Positions 11,311 through 23,700 of a DNA stretch of 64,000 nt are shown here, piece after piece; position 1 is the first letter of the stretch; each line of letters starts with the position of its first letter. The notes beneath the pieces are model-generated. The model saw only the letters and a program-made list of their open reading frames with translations. It was not told where the DNA came from and made no database searches. The stretch is taken from contig JAVUNC010000005.1 in NCBI GenBank assembly GCA_032173965.1, positions 47,788,501 through 47,852,500 on the forward strand, written 5' to 3'. Position numbers and translations under genes: made by a program. Origin of the DNA: Sitta carolinensis (taxonomy: Eukaryota; Chordata; Aves; Passeriformes; Sittidae).

Positions 11311-14280
11311 CAGGAGTGACCCAGTGTGCCCAGCCTCCACCAGGCCTCTTCCTTTTTAAACATGAATCTACCAGATTTCTATTTTATAATTTCTCATGAG
11401 AATTAACTCTAAAGCAGTTACAAGACAAGTTTTAAAATTTTCTGGGGAGAGAATTTATCAGGGTGCATGTAAGACAATGCTACCAAAAATATTGCCATAA
11501 TTTCTAATAGTATTATACTAATTTATAAAGGCTGTCTTGTCCAAGTAAGCTGACACTTTCTATGTAACTCCTGTGCTGGTAAGTGGAAATTCATTCCATG
11601 AGCATTCAATGGCCCATTATATGAGTTGAAGTAAATAAGGGGATGTCCTGGCTGTCCCTTGCAGACTTGCATCTCTTTGTCTTGTCACTGCCTCTGTTAT
11701 GGGGGCGTTTGTTGAAGTCTTGCAAAAAAAAAGCAGAGCAAGTATTGGTAGCCTAGGAAGTGAAGGTGTCCCAGGATTAGTCTGTATATTTCACTGACAT
11801 TTGCTCAGGGGAAGAGCTGAACCATGTGTCAGTGTCACACTCAGAAGCTGAAATTCAGTGGGACTTGCCGTGGTGGGGGGAACCTGGAGCTGAAGGTTAC
11901 CAAGAACTTTGTAATGCCAGATCCAAGAGTTATGGGAAAGAACCAGCTGAAAGAACAGAATCTCATGAGCAGAAGTGGTAGAGACAAATTTCAGGTGAAA
12001 GTAAAATGAAGTGAAATGTTTCCTTTTCTCACACTTAAGCTTATCAGCAGATAGACAGAACATTGCTAATGCATAAGAACTGTGTTTTCTTGGGTTTTTT
12101 CTTTCCTTGCAAAGCCAGAGTTATGGTACAGTAAGGCAGGAGTAGCATGGCAACTGCATGATAATACTAGTTGGACCAATTCTGCCTTCAATATCCAATT
12201 GCAGACACAGTAGGAGCTCCAACTTTCATTAATAGTGCTGCCCTTTCCAAAGCAGTCAAGCACATCAGGGCTCTCCTTAAGAGAAATAAGTGCTAGGTCT
12301 CCCCAAATGTAAAGTAAATGAGGAAAAGTAAAATTAAGCTTTTTTGTGGAGCAACTGAGTTTCTTGGGGTACATGCAGAAGCAGTCCTGTCCTTAGATTA
12401 ACCTTTGATTCTATCAATACTGCATCTTCTAGTTTCAGATTTTTAGAGCTTTGCAATTACTTGCAGTGGGAAAGAACAAGGGAATAAAAAAATAGGCACA
12501 ATGTTTTCTTTTCATGCATGTATATACACTACTTTCCTGAACAATTTTGTAGCAGTTACATTTAGGAAGGAATATGAGAAGGACATCAGACAAACCCCAG
12601 AACACTGCTGATGCTCCATAAGTGGGGATTGCACATCCCAGATGCTGCCAAAAAAGCATCTATGCAAATGTACAGCCCTTTGTCCAGTGCTTTGTTGTGA
12701 AAAGTAGTGCTGCAAGTTCAGTCCTGCATCTCAAACTTCCTGCACTGGAAACTTCTTACATACCGAAAGGAGATGTCTTTCCTCTACTGGGTTCTTTCTC
12801 ATGGAATAACACAAGTTGATAAATTTCTCACATTTTTACTCTGTGTGGACTATAACGGTTTGTACTTTTGAGGGGTTGGAATAGAGGAAAGCTGCAATTT
12901 TGTCGCTATTTGTCAAATATTCTGTTGTCCTGCACTTTGTGGAGCCAGTGCACGGATGGAAGTAGGGTATTGTCAGGCCACTCTGCTGTTTCATATTTAC
13001 CTGCTCTCAATGCACAGCAGTGGACCCTGCAGCCCAGACACTTCTTTCCTTGTCATTCTCAGCTTGTGCCGTCAACTTCTCCTTAAGCATTTCATTTGAT
13101 GGACTGGACTCGGAGATAACTGTAGCGGTTACTACAGATGGCTTTATACAAAAGCTTTCAATCTTTCCCACTCCAAATGTCCTGTTTGCAGAAAACATTC
13201 TATGAAAGTCAGTTATGAATGCCTTTTGATTCTCGTGGAGGAAGGATTGGTGTTTGGTTTTGCTAAGCCATAGCTTAGTTTTCCTATCTAGTATATGTAT
13301 TATCTCCAGTCTTTTCTCATACATGTTTGTGAAGAGTAACCAGCCTTTCATCTTAATACACACGTGACTGTGCCACAAAATGCTGTAGATCATGTTAGAG
13401 ATCTTGGAGCTTCCTCAATTGAGCAGGTACACTCGAGCTGACACAGTGCAGCCCAACATCCTGGTGTGCTCGTTCGGTACTTGCAAGCAGCACAGCTGTG
13501 CTTGCTTGCCTTTCAGCAAACTGTCACTTCAGGCACAGCTACCTGTGATGGAAGCACTGGTGCCATGGTTTCTGTCCCACACACTTACACAATGAGGATA
13601 TGCCCTGTATGTCCACCACTTTGGATGTCCTGAGCCTAGTTTCTGCTTGCTGTCTACTTCAGGGCTTTTTGCATCCCCTCAGGGCAGGAAAGAAAAGGAA
13701 GACATTCACCCTGTGCATTTTGCAATCTGCCTTTTCCCCTCCTGAGCAGCCCCTTTGCAGAGATAGTGCTCCTACTTTAAGGTCACTGGGTAAATTTTAC
13801 TCAGCCATATATTCTTTGCAATAGTCAAAGAGCTCCTGGGCTCAGGACCTACTCTTGTGTTTTGTGGCAAAAGAACTAAGAGGGTAAGAGGGAATCCTCT
13901 TTGCTTGGTCTTACTGGGTAATGGGCCCCCCATACCCTGTTGGACTCTTAGGAAACCTGTTTTCTCTAAAGATGGTTATGTGTAAATTGCAAAACTGTGC
14001 TGTCAATGTTCCACCCTGCTGAAAACAAACTAGACTGAGAAGTGTATGTAAATGTAAATAGGTGAATGAACTTCAGCCAGCTGATGGACAAAGGGGCAGG
14101 GAAACTGAACTCCTGGAAGGGAACAGAACCCTTCTGCCCACACTTACAATTCTGTCTTGTATTGCTGAGGTTCCCCTGTGCCATTTTTAAAATGTTAATA
14201 TGTCTTTAGGCAGAAAGTGATGTTTTGATTTACTTGTGGGTTTTTTTCTATTACAATAAAGAGAAATACAACACATTATT
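11311..14280 (+). other. DESI1: DESI1 3' untranslated region
   Basis: About 3 kb follow the DESI1 stop with no further exon, no recognised repeat and a well-formed AATAAA at 14255-14260. A long 3' UTR is expected for this gene. Open frames inside, such as one of 128 codons on the minus strand at 13007-13393, have no recognisable domain and are treated as chance. Confidence 0.6.
14255..14260 (+). terminator. DESI1: DESI1 polyadenylation signal (proximal)
   Basis: A canonical AATAAA lies in an AT-rich setting about 2.9 kb after the stop, followed by an A-rich stretch. It is the best candidate for the main 3' end. Confidence 0.55.
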
Positions 14281-15904
14281 CTGATTGAATGCATGTGCCC
14301 ACACAGCTGCCCAGCCAGTGCATCTGACCAGAAGTCATTATCTTCACTCTAGTCCCACATGGGAAGTGCAGCATGAGAAATTGTCCAAGCAGTTTGTGCC
14401 AGGTGCTGCTACTGGAAGTAGTGGTGGCAACTGCCCTTTGCTCAAACTGGCCAAAGGCAATACTCTTATTTAAGTTTGGGAAATTTTTTCTTCTGTAAGT
14501 ACCACAATATTGAAAACCATACTCCTGAGGCTTGACACATCTTGGATGAGGTGAATGAAGATATTCTGTCAGCACAGGTTTTGTTCAGCCCTTCATTATC
14601 TAAGTCTGCAAGTATGAAATGTCTAATATCTGCTGTTGAAGAAGAGGCCCAACAGAGTTTTAACGCGGAAGAAGCTACTTCCAAAGGTTACCAAGAAGTG
14701 AAAAAAAAAATTCAAAAGCAGTAGAGTACGAAGTAGACTACATGGCAGAGTTCCTCTGGAGCTTTGAGGGGAGGGATATTGGGGAGGATTATGTAGTACT
14801 GCCTAAAATATCTGGCTCTGGGAAAGAAATTAGTTCTGCTTGGTTCAGCCTTCTGCATGCTTATTGATGGCATCCAAATGATAAACCACACAGTTTGCTG
14901 TTTGTGTAACAGTCTGTATCAGCACAGTACAGAAGAGGTCTTGTAACAGAAGGGGATTGTAACAGAGATGTGTGGTTGTGGTTATTTTGGCTGTGTTCTT
15001 CAGACGTGGTGCTGGTTTGCTACCAAGTGCTAGTACTGGCACCACATAAAATACATGAAAACAGGTATTTTCATTTTTTTTAATACTTTTTAAAAATTAA
15101 ATATTAAAACTAAAAGAAAAACCTTGACCTTAATGGTAGCTCTAGACAGAGTGTAAGCCAGTGCTCACAGCTGCTTGCCTTCTAAACTTCAAACAAAATT
15201 TTCTGGCTTTTCATGCTGGTAAGAGAGATTTTATTCCTGACAACAGCTGCTGCCTATCCAAGCAGCAATCAAGCAAACATATCAGGAGTGGTTGGAGTGT
15301 GAAGTATTAAATAACTGGAACAGCCACAGTGGCCCTGTTCTCAGAGCTAGCCGCAGCTGTGGACAGCTGTGCACTTCAGCACAAGGCAGGTTTATGTTCC
15401 CAGGAAACAAAGTTGTCCCAGGTCTTCACCAGCTGATACCAAATGCCTGCCAAGGTACATCTTGGGAGAAGTGTTTGGATGTGAAGAGACTCTAAAGCAG
15501 AACGACAAGCTGAGAAAGCACAGGAGGTAGTTCAGGTTTCAGGATCTACCTGGATAACTGGATAGCATAAACTCTACAGTACTGCGGGAGTGTGAAAATG
15601 GGAATGCTGTCCCATAATTTTAGCAGACCTCCCAATTCTGGAAAGTGCCCTGAGGTGGCACTGCTGCCTTGCAGCACAGGGACGCACCTGAGCTTCGGGA
15701 GAGCAGCTCCTGCTTTTGGGATGCCCATAGTAATGTCAGTGCAAGAGGCACAAGGAAGGTCTCTCCCAGACAAGAAAGCTGCATGTAGGAGCAGCTTGGG
15801 CTACAGCAGAACCCAGTGCTGCTACAATAGGTTTTTTAACTCCACACTGCTTCCACCCAGACATGGGAAGTGTCCTCCTTGTACCATGTCATGGTTTAAT
15901 GAAA

Positions 15905-15910
15905 AATAAA
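15905..15910 (+). terminator. Second AATAAA downstream of DESI1
   Basis: This AATAAA is followed within about 40 bases by a GT-rich element (tgtgtgtctg), which is typical of a used cleavage site. It may be a distal DESI1 end, giving a 3' UTR of about 4.6 kb. No other plus-strand gene lies between it and DESI1. Confidence 0.4.
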
Positions 15911-16883
15911 GATTTGCATTCCTGAAACCCCGGGAGTTCACTGTGTGTCTGATCCCACAGCTGTCCTTTGAGTGTCCTGGGTGTCAGCTCATAGCTCTGC
16001 TGTGTGGAAGAACAGTTCCTTGGCTTCTGGCACTCAAGCACCCTAATCCAGGAAAGCATCTCTACTCACCGGTCAGCATGCCATGATAGGCACACTTGGA
16101 GGGACTCATGTTCTAGAGTAAGCATCCACACATTAGCTGATGATAAATGTGTAACCACACCTCAGCAAGTCCTATAAATGAGCCTAACCCTAAACACAGC
16201 TCAAAGCTCAGCACCCAACTGCATACAAAGGAGCTAGATGCTAAGAAACCATTCTGGGAGCTTCCCTGCATCTGAAAAAAGAGTCCACCTTTCCATTGGT
16301 GGGAGCCCATAACCAGGGGCTGATCCAGAAGGCCCCAGATTCTGCAGCAATATCAATGCTGGGGTGAGTAACACATGTAATACCCATCCAAGACTTTCTG
16401 ACTTTCTGTGTTGTGGAGTCAACTCACAGAAATGGTATGGAAGTAGCTGTCTTGGTGGACTCAACTAATGTCTTGCCCAGAAAGCAGCTGAGGGTATTTT
16501 GGTAAACCTTGTCCAAGGGAATGGCACAGAGGTAAATTATTAACATTGTTTCTGTATATACCCCTGCCACAGAGTGGGAGTAGGAAAATCATAGACCACA
16601 AACAAGAAAAAAGCAGAATCTGTGAAGCCACCTGAATGTTTTGTTTTGAGAGGAATCTGGTGGAGAACTGGGAGAAGGGGTTGCATGATATCCTGGAGCA
16701 AATTATACTGAGGCAAAAAACAATCAGACCGTAAAAGAATAAATCTCTCCCCAGTTCCAGCCTAGCTCAGCACACTGAGCACTCTTGGGGGAGAGAATGC
16801 AAGCTAACTGTTGAGCAGAAGCATTGGATGTTCCACATAGGCTGGTTTTGATTTGGAAATAATTTAGGAATTATTGTGAGACC

Positions 16884-16903
16884 GGGGGGGGGGGGGGGGG
16901 GGG
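16884..16903 (+). repeat. (G)20 homopolymer with G/A-rich flank
   Basis: There are twenty consecutive G, followed by a purine-rich tract of GGAGG and GAGGAG units to about 16937. The plus strand can form G-quadruplexes. The exact run length is error-prone in any assembly. Confidence 0.9.
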
Positions 16904-17379
16904 TGGAGGGGAGGAGAAGGAGGAGGGGTTACGGGGCCGGCTGTCAGCATCAGGCCAGCATAATACGGCGCCGTATGAATATAGTCTGACCAGATGGTCT
17001 AATTAAATCCTACACGACGCGTGGGGTAAATGGTAGGTGGGTCAAAGCAAAAGCTACGTGCTTTGTGCAAAGGGTATTTTCGCTTCCCCGGTGAAAATGC
17101 TAACAGCATCATCCTATTGGAAAAGCAAGGTGAGGCACTGACTAGGAGAGTGTTCCTGTCCCCTTCACTAGGACACAGAAACCCTCAGAGGAGCTGAGCT
17201 TATCAGGTAGCTCAATCCAGACCCACAGCCCCCCAGCTCCGGGGACACTGCAGTAATAAAAGCAAATGTGAAGAGACCCGCCCGCCACACATGCACCCTC
17301 CCCAAACTCCAGGCTCTAAAAGGAATTAAGGAAAGAGCCGAAGCGGGGAAGCCGTTCCAGATCCGCACTTAGTGCATCC

Positions 17380-17700
17380 CTGCAGGGGCCGCGAGGAGCA
17401 GAGGAGCGGCGGCGGGCAGCGCGGCACGTCCCGCCCGTGCGGCCCCGGAGGGCGGGCGGCCGCCATCAGCTGCCGCGGTCCCGCCCCCGCCCGCAGAGCC
17501 CGGGCGGGATGGCGGCGGCGCGGGGCCGGGTGCTCTGTCTCTTCGACGTGGACGGGACGCTGACGCCGGCCCGGCAGGTAGCGAGGCGCGGGGCGCGGGG
17601 CTCGGGGGGGGCGAGGCCAGCGAGGCGGAGCTCGTCCCGCCGGCTGCGGCCTCACCCGCTGCTTCCCCGCCAGAAAATCGAGCCGGAGGTGGACGCGTTC
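17380..17700 (+). promoter_or_regulatory. PMM1: PMM1 CpG-rich promoter and first exon
   Basis: This is a sharp block of GC- and CpG-rich sequence around the PMM1 start codon, with GC-box-like CCGCCC runs just upstream (for example 17480-17490). It continues through the 96-base first intron into exon 2. No TATA box is obvious. The transcription start cannot be fixed from sequence alone. Confidence 0.65.
17509..17577 (+). CDS. PMM1: PMM1 exon 1 with the catalytic DxDGT motif
   Basis: The exon encodes [20 protein letters not shown] and three more residues, ending at donor gtagcg. Both catalytic aspartates are here. Intron 1 is only 96 bases and very GC-rich. Confidence 0.9.
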
Positions 17701-20700
17701 CTGCGGGAACTGCGGGAGAGGGTGCACATCGGCGTGGTGGGAGGCTCCGACTATGCCAAGATAGCCGAGCAGCTGGGGGAAGGGGACGAAGGTGAGCGTG
17801 GCGGACGAGGTCTCCCGGGGGTCACCTGTGCCCTAAATCCAACCCCAAAGCTGCCCTTGGAGTGGCTGGCCGTGCGCCGGTGGGAGCTGCTGCTCATCTC
17901 CCTCTCTCTCCCCTTGTGTGAAGGGCAGGCAGGGATGCTCCAGTCCATGCTGTCGGCTCTGGTGTCAGTTTTGTACGAGCTGCCTCTGAGCTCTTGACAG
18001 CTTCACGGCCCCCAAGCAATTTTCGCGTACCTACTGCTCCATGGTGGGGTCCCCGCAGGTTCCTCGTCACGTTCCAATGGGGGCATGAGGTAGAGTAAGC
18101 AGTGGGAGGGCGAGGGAGCAGCGCCTGCCTCCTCCACCGTGTCTCCTTCTCCGGCATGAATGACAAGCGCCACTGGGCTCCAAGCTCTGCCTTCCACTTC
18201 GTTAGTGGAGGGAGGCCGAGAAATTCCCGGCTGAGGCTGATTGCTGAGTCGCCAGTGCTGCGTGTCTGGGTTGCAGGGAGAGCTGGAGTTAGGTAACCAG
18301 TAACCACATCACCCCAGCAGGCTGGCAGTGGGGTGGTTACAGCAGAGAGCAGAGTAGCACGTATGTAGCTGAAAGCCTAATATTTTTGAGCCCTTATCTT
18401 CGTCCTGCAACTGATTCAAGCCATGACCTCGGTCAGGTCGTTTCCTCCTGCATGCGTCACCTCCTCACCCATGAGCAGAAGATAATCTCCTCATCCACTT
18501 TGTGGAAAGCAAGGAGCGTAGGATGGCCAGTGGCCCTTTACAGAGCACGGGAGCTGGGGAAAGCAGGGGAGGAAGCAAGAAGATGGCTCACTCAGTCCTG
18601 ATCCCAGTCCTTTCTGCCCCTTTTCCCAGGCAGTAGTAATATTTTCTCTTTTGTTCCTCCCCTCTCAGTCATTGATAAGTTTGACTACGTCTTCGCAGAG
18701 AACGGCACAGTGCAATACAAGAATGGGCAGCTGGTCTCCAAGCAGGTAAGTCCAGCTCCCTTTGCAGCCATGGCTCTCCTGCCCTGTGCTCCATGGAGAG
18801 CAGTGCCTGTCCTACCCAGGCAGATGGGCAGCCTCTCTCCCCAGTTGAGAGAACTTCTCTTCCAGGTGGGCTTGACGGGGAAGTCAGGCATTGTCACTTG
18901 CCCTTCTCTTTCTGCAGGCCATTCAGGACCACCTGGGGGAGGAGCTGCTGCAGGATCTGATCAACTTCTGTCTCAACTACATGGCGCTGCTGAAGCTGCC
19001 CAAGAAACGGTAACAGCTCAAGCATATGCAAGTGGAAGTCATGACACTGATTTCTGGGGAGTTCAGCTCCAGATCTCTCCTAAAAAGAGCTGATCTGCAG
19101 AGCTTGTCTTGCTCCAGGTTTTGTCTTAGCATCCAGAGGCACTGTGTAGGACCACTGTCTCTCCGAGCTGGGCACCTTGGGCGAATAATGGAGGAGTGTC
19201 TTTGTTCTGAAGAGGTTGCACTACGTTTTAGCATAATGCCTGCTCTTTTGCCCCTTGGATTTTCCTCCCTGGGAAGCAGGGTGCAGCCACCATGTGTATC
19301 TCATTTAGGACAATGGTACCAGCTTGTTACTGGACAGGGCATCAGGCATCACTGGTAGTATATGTTTCCAACCAGGCAAACAATGAATCTTAAGATGGGA
19401 AGTCTAGCCCTTGACCTCACATTTTCACACTGTTTCTAACCCAGTGTTGCTGGCTGACCCTGCTCTGCTCCCTAACCCGTGTTCCTCTCTGCTCTTGCCC
19501 TTGAGATCCAGCAGCCAAAGGGTGAGCTGGGTTGGTGCACTTCTGCTGAAGGAAGACCAGGCCACTACCAGGACAAGAAAGAATAGTCTTCCATTGGATC
19601 AGCTCACTCCGTTAGCACAGAGAGAACCAATGGCATGAGGGTGGAAGCAGGGAGCAGGAAGGCCTCTTTCAGAGGCAGCTTGAAGTTAAACCAGCCTGGG
19701 TGCAGGATCAGACCTCACCTCAGACCACAGTTTTAAGAACACTTGAGCCACCCAGGGCTGTTGGGAGTAGCAGCTCTGCCCTCTCCTTGCCATGGCTGAA
19801 TTTTTTCCTGCTCTCCCCTGTGTTTGTACAGTGAAACCAAGAAGGTGAGCTGTTGGGTTGAAATTAATTTGTTAGAGTTGCTAAGCTGTGATCCAGATGA
19901 GTCACCACATGGCAGTACAAGGACCAGTGAGAGGGGCTGGGGTGGCTCCTTGCAACAGGACTGCTGTCAGAACAGGCCCCAAAAGCATGGGCTGGGACCC
20001 AGAACCCTCAAGGATGTTTGGTTGCTTAATTACTGTCTGCTTACCCAACAGCCTTGGTGGAGTTTCAGCTCCCAAGTAGCTCTGTGGATTTATGCTTATG
20101 TGATTTATAGTAAAACAAGGACTTTAACCCACATCTCCTGAGTCCTGGCCTGGGGTGTGAGCCATCAAACCCTCAGTGCCACAGAGATGCTGCTCCCAGG
20201 CTGCAGTCATGGCTGCCTGTGTGTCCATTCCATGATGTTCCTCACTATGCCAGGAGATAGGAGGGTATCTTTCCTCCTGACTCAGGGTGGTAAGCACTTT
20301 ATCATAGAGAAACAGCAGGCAGAGCTGAGAGGGACAATAAGATCAGGGTCCTCAGCTGGACAGGGGAAGGGATCTCTCTCTGCAGCACAAGAATTTCAGT
20401 CTATTTTCACACTGGCAGGGCTGCCTCCCCCCGCCCCCCCCGCCATTGCTGGTATAGCTGTCTGATATAAACCCCTCGATAAGCAAACAGAAGTAGCTGG
20501 GTTTTTACCAGAGAGAAAATAAGGGAGCAGTTTTCTGCCAGCTCAGTGCTTTCAACCACCCCACCGAAGAAGCGGCCGAGGAGTGACCCCAGCACAAGGT
20601 GACAGTGGCAAGCAGGAACTGGATCTTGTCTGTGCAGGCTTAGATAAAAGCTGCAGTCCAAGGTGCAGGGGTCAAAATGGAGATACAAAAACCCTGATTT

Positions 20701-23700
20701 GTGTCTCTTGAGGAGGCCATCATTGCTCCTCATTCTGCTGCCAAACATCAACAGTGAGTCACACTGACCTGGGCCATCCCACTGCCCCATGGTACTGCCA
20801 GCTTCACCCAGCCCATACAGCATTTCTTAAGAACCTCATGGGGTAGAGGTGCCACAGCCTCATCAGGCTGTGTCCAGGCCAGGCAATAGCTGTCCTTGCA
20901 GTTATCACAACATTAGAAAACGTTACCTGTCATCTCCCCTAAGCTCATTGCTTTCAGCCTATCCCCAGGACACAGAGGGACTCTCTATTTCTCTTCTCTC
21001 AAAGCCTCTCTGTATAAAACGTTGAGGTCCATAGGACTTTAAGCAGTTGTTGATGCCTGATCTGTGCCTCTTGTGAAGCACTCAGGAGTGGGCATGGCTT
21101 CTCTCCTGCTGCATGTTCTTGCAGAGCCTGGCTAAGCAGCCCTTCTCCTGGAAAGGTGGTTTCCTCTCCGTGCCCCAGTAACCTGGTGCCTTTGCCCACC
21201 CGCAGAGGGACCTTCATTGAGTTTCGCAATGGAATGTTGAACATCTCCCCCATTGGCCGGAGCTGCACCCCTGAGGAGCGAATCGAGTTCTCTGAACTAG
21301 ACAAGGTACAGGGGCCAGACCTGGGCTCACCCTACCCTTGGCTGGGTTTGCACGACCACAGATCTCAGGTTTTTTTGTGCTCCCCCCTTCCCAAGGAGAA
21401 GGGAGGTCCAGCTCCAAGCTGTGTATTTGCAACAAGGGGGAGACAGGACTGGGAGTCAGGAAACCCAAGGGAAGACACAAATGAATGGAAGAAACTTGCT
21501 TTCATTGAGGACCACCAATGCAAGGGGGTGGCCAGCAGGAATCCCTGTAATGTGGGAGAGCCCCAGGGAATGAGGCAGTTATTTAACAGTGTGTTTCCTC
21601 ATTTACAGTACCCAAAGATGCCCCAGCAGCTGTCTTCTCTCTCCCACTTCCTCAGCCCAAACAGAGCTGAAATTAATGAGCTTTCCAAACTGAGGAGGTC
21701 ATGGCAGATCTGCTGAGCAGGTCTCTAGAGGATTTGGCCCATGCTCATACCAGTTTCTGCCTGGAGAAGCTTTCTTGTGGTTGAGGGATCACCTGATCTT
21801 TACAAGACTTTTTAAGCAAAGGAGGCTGGATGCTTTGGGTTATGAACTGGGCTGTGGGAAACTGAAGCACTTGCATTTCATTGCCAAGGAAGATCTGGGA
21901 TCTGCTCCTCCTGGTGGAGTGAGCTGGTGGTCTACTTGGACACTGGGCAGGACTGGTGGAGGCTGGCTAAATGGCATGGCACTGGGAAGGAGCAGAGTTG
22001 CCCAGCAGACAGGTTATAGTGGATTCTGGGAGATTGTCAACATCTAATTATTCAAACCCTCTTTTCTTCCCTTTCCTCCTTATCCTCCACAGAAAGAGCG
22101 GATACGGGAGAAGTTTGTGGCAGCCTTGCAGAGGGAATTTGCTGGCAAAGGCCTGCGTTTCTCTCGAGGTGAGCAGGGTTTCCTTTATCACATTTCCCAT
22201 AAAATTCTGTGAAGGGGAGCAGGAATCCCAGCTGTTCCCTCTGAGTGTCTGGAAACCCTGGGAAGAGCAGAAGGAGCTTTTACTCCTGGAGAGCTGCCAC
22301 AGGGCAGCCACGTTTGCATCGTGACGTCTGCATCCATGTAGAGAGTAAGCCATGCTGCAGACTTCCCTCCCTGGGAGTAGGCCAGACAGACAGATTTCCA
22401 TCCCATGACATTATCCCTGCTTTAATCTCAGTTAGTGGAGCCCACTGCTGCACAATGGATCTGTTCTGGCTCAAGCATCATCAGCAGGATGGCCAGCAGA
22501 GCCCCAGGCACATGCACTCCTCTAGGAATGGGACCGGAGCCTAATGCATGTGTTGGTTCTGGGGTTTTCTTGGGACTGTTAGATGCACAGGAATCATCTT
22601 TCTTCCTGGAGCAGGAGCTGACAAGGGGTAAGGAGGTTGCAGCTCCCTGTCATGGGCTTTTGTGTGTCTGCTTCTTTGGGTGGTTCTGACAGCCAGCTTG
22701 CCAAAGGTGCAGAGCTGAAGGAGAGGCTTGAGCAATCGTGAGTGTCTGACAGGGAGGAAAATGAGGGTGTGCACGTTGTGGGGATGATGCTGGAAGAGGA
22801 TCCTCTGCAGGGGTGTGAGATAAAAAGGTTCCATGTGGCAGCCTGGCCAAAGGGCAAGGGGCTGGTGAGGCTGAGGCAGTGGGTGACACCCCAGGCCCTC
22901 TGATCCTCCAAGAGCTTTTCTCTGAGAGCCTTCACTTGCCTTCAGCACCCTGCCAGGGGCATCCTGTGCTGTGCACAGCACTGGCACACCCTTTTTGTCA
23001 GAGCAGAGAAAGACAAGGTCCCTGCTGCTGTGTGCCCTCAGGCAAAGGGTGTGAGAGCTGGACAATGGGCCTTTCTCCATGGGCTTTGGGAAGCTGCCAT
23101 GAAGAGCCCAGGCCTGTTGTATAGAAACATGAAGGGAAGCTGTGGCCCTCTGGTCTTCCACAAAGAAAATGTGGGGTCTCTCAGGTCAGGCATCTGAAAA
23201 AAGGGCATGCAGAAATGTAGCTCTTCTGCCAGGGTGGCTCCATGTGCCTTCTCTCTGGCTGTGGAGGATGCAAGGCCCAGAGGTGGTGGGAGGTCTCCCT
23301 GCAGCCCCCAGGCCCCTGCCCTACCTAGGAGAGTAACAGTACTGGCTGGTTCATACCACCTCTTCTGCCTTTGATTTCTTACCTGCTCCAGCTAGCATCA
23401 GGAGCCCTTTCCTGCTGCCCAGCTCTCTTTAGAGGTCTAGAATGCAGTGAAAGGCAGTGTCTTTTACAGGTAAATGGCTTTGGATGCAAAATAAGAGGAT
23501 GTCACACAAAACAAGAGGATGTCACCAGGTTTAGCATTCTGCTCTGATGCTGGATCCTGCTGCAAGCCTGGGTCAATCCCCACCCCTGAGCTCATAGGGC
23601 ACTTGCTCCCATCCTTATCACAGTGCCCTGTCCAGTTTCTCTTCTCCAAGGTGGACATATGAGCTTCAGCCCCATCTTCTCAGGCCCCAAACCAACAGGG

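Larger units (their letters stand above)
14281..17380. other. DESI1-PMM1 intergenic region
   Basis: No coding exon was recognised. The stretch contains the second AATAAA (15905), a 20-G homopolymer with a purine-rich flank (16884-16937) and a 14-bp palindrome (16963-16976). Composition turns GC-rich from about 17330 toward the PMM1 start. Confidence 0.6.

Noticed and set aside
13007..13393. 128-codon minus-strand frame in the DESI1 3' UTR
   Set aside because: It has no family resemblance and lies antisense in an untranslated region.
22541..23161. 206-codon minus-strand open frame in PMM1 intron 6
   Set aside because: It is intronic, with no similarity recognised, splice logic or codon pattern to support it.
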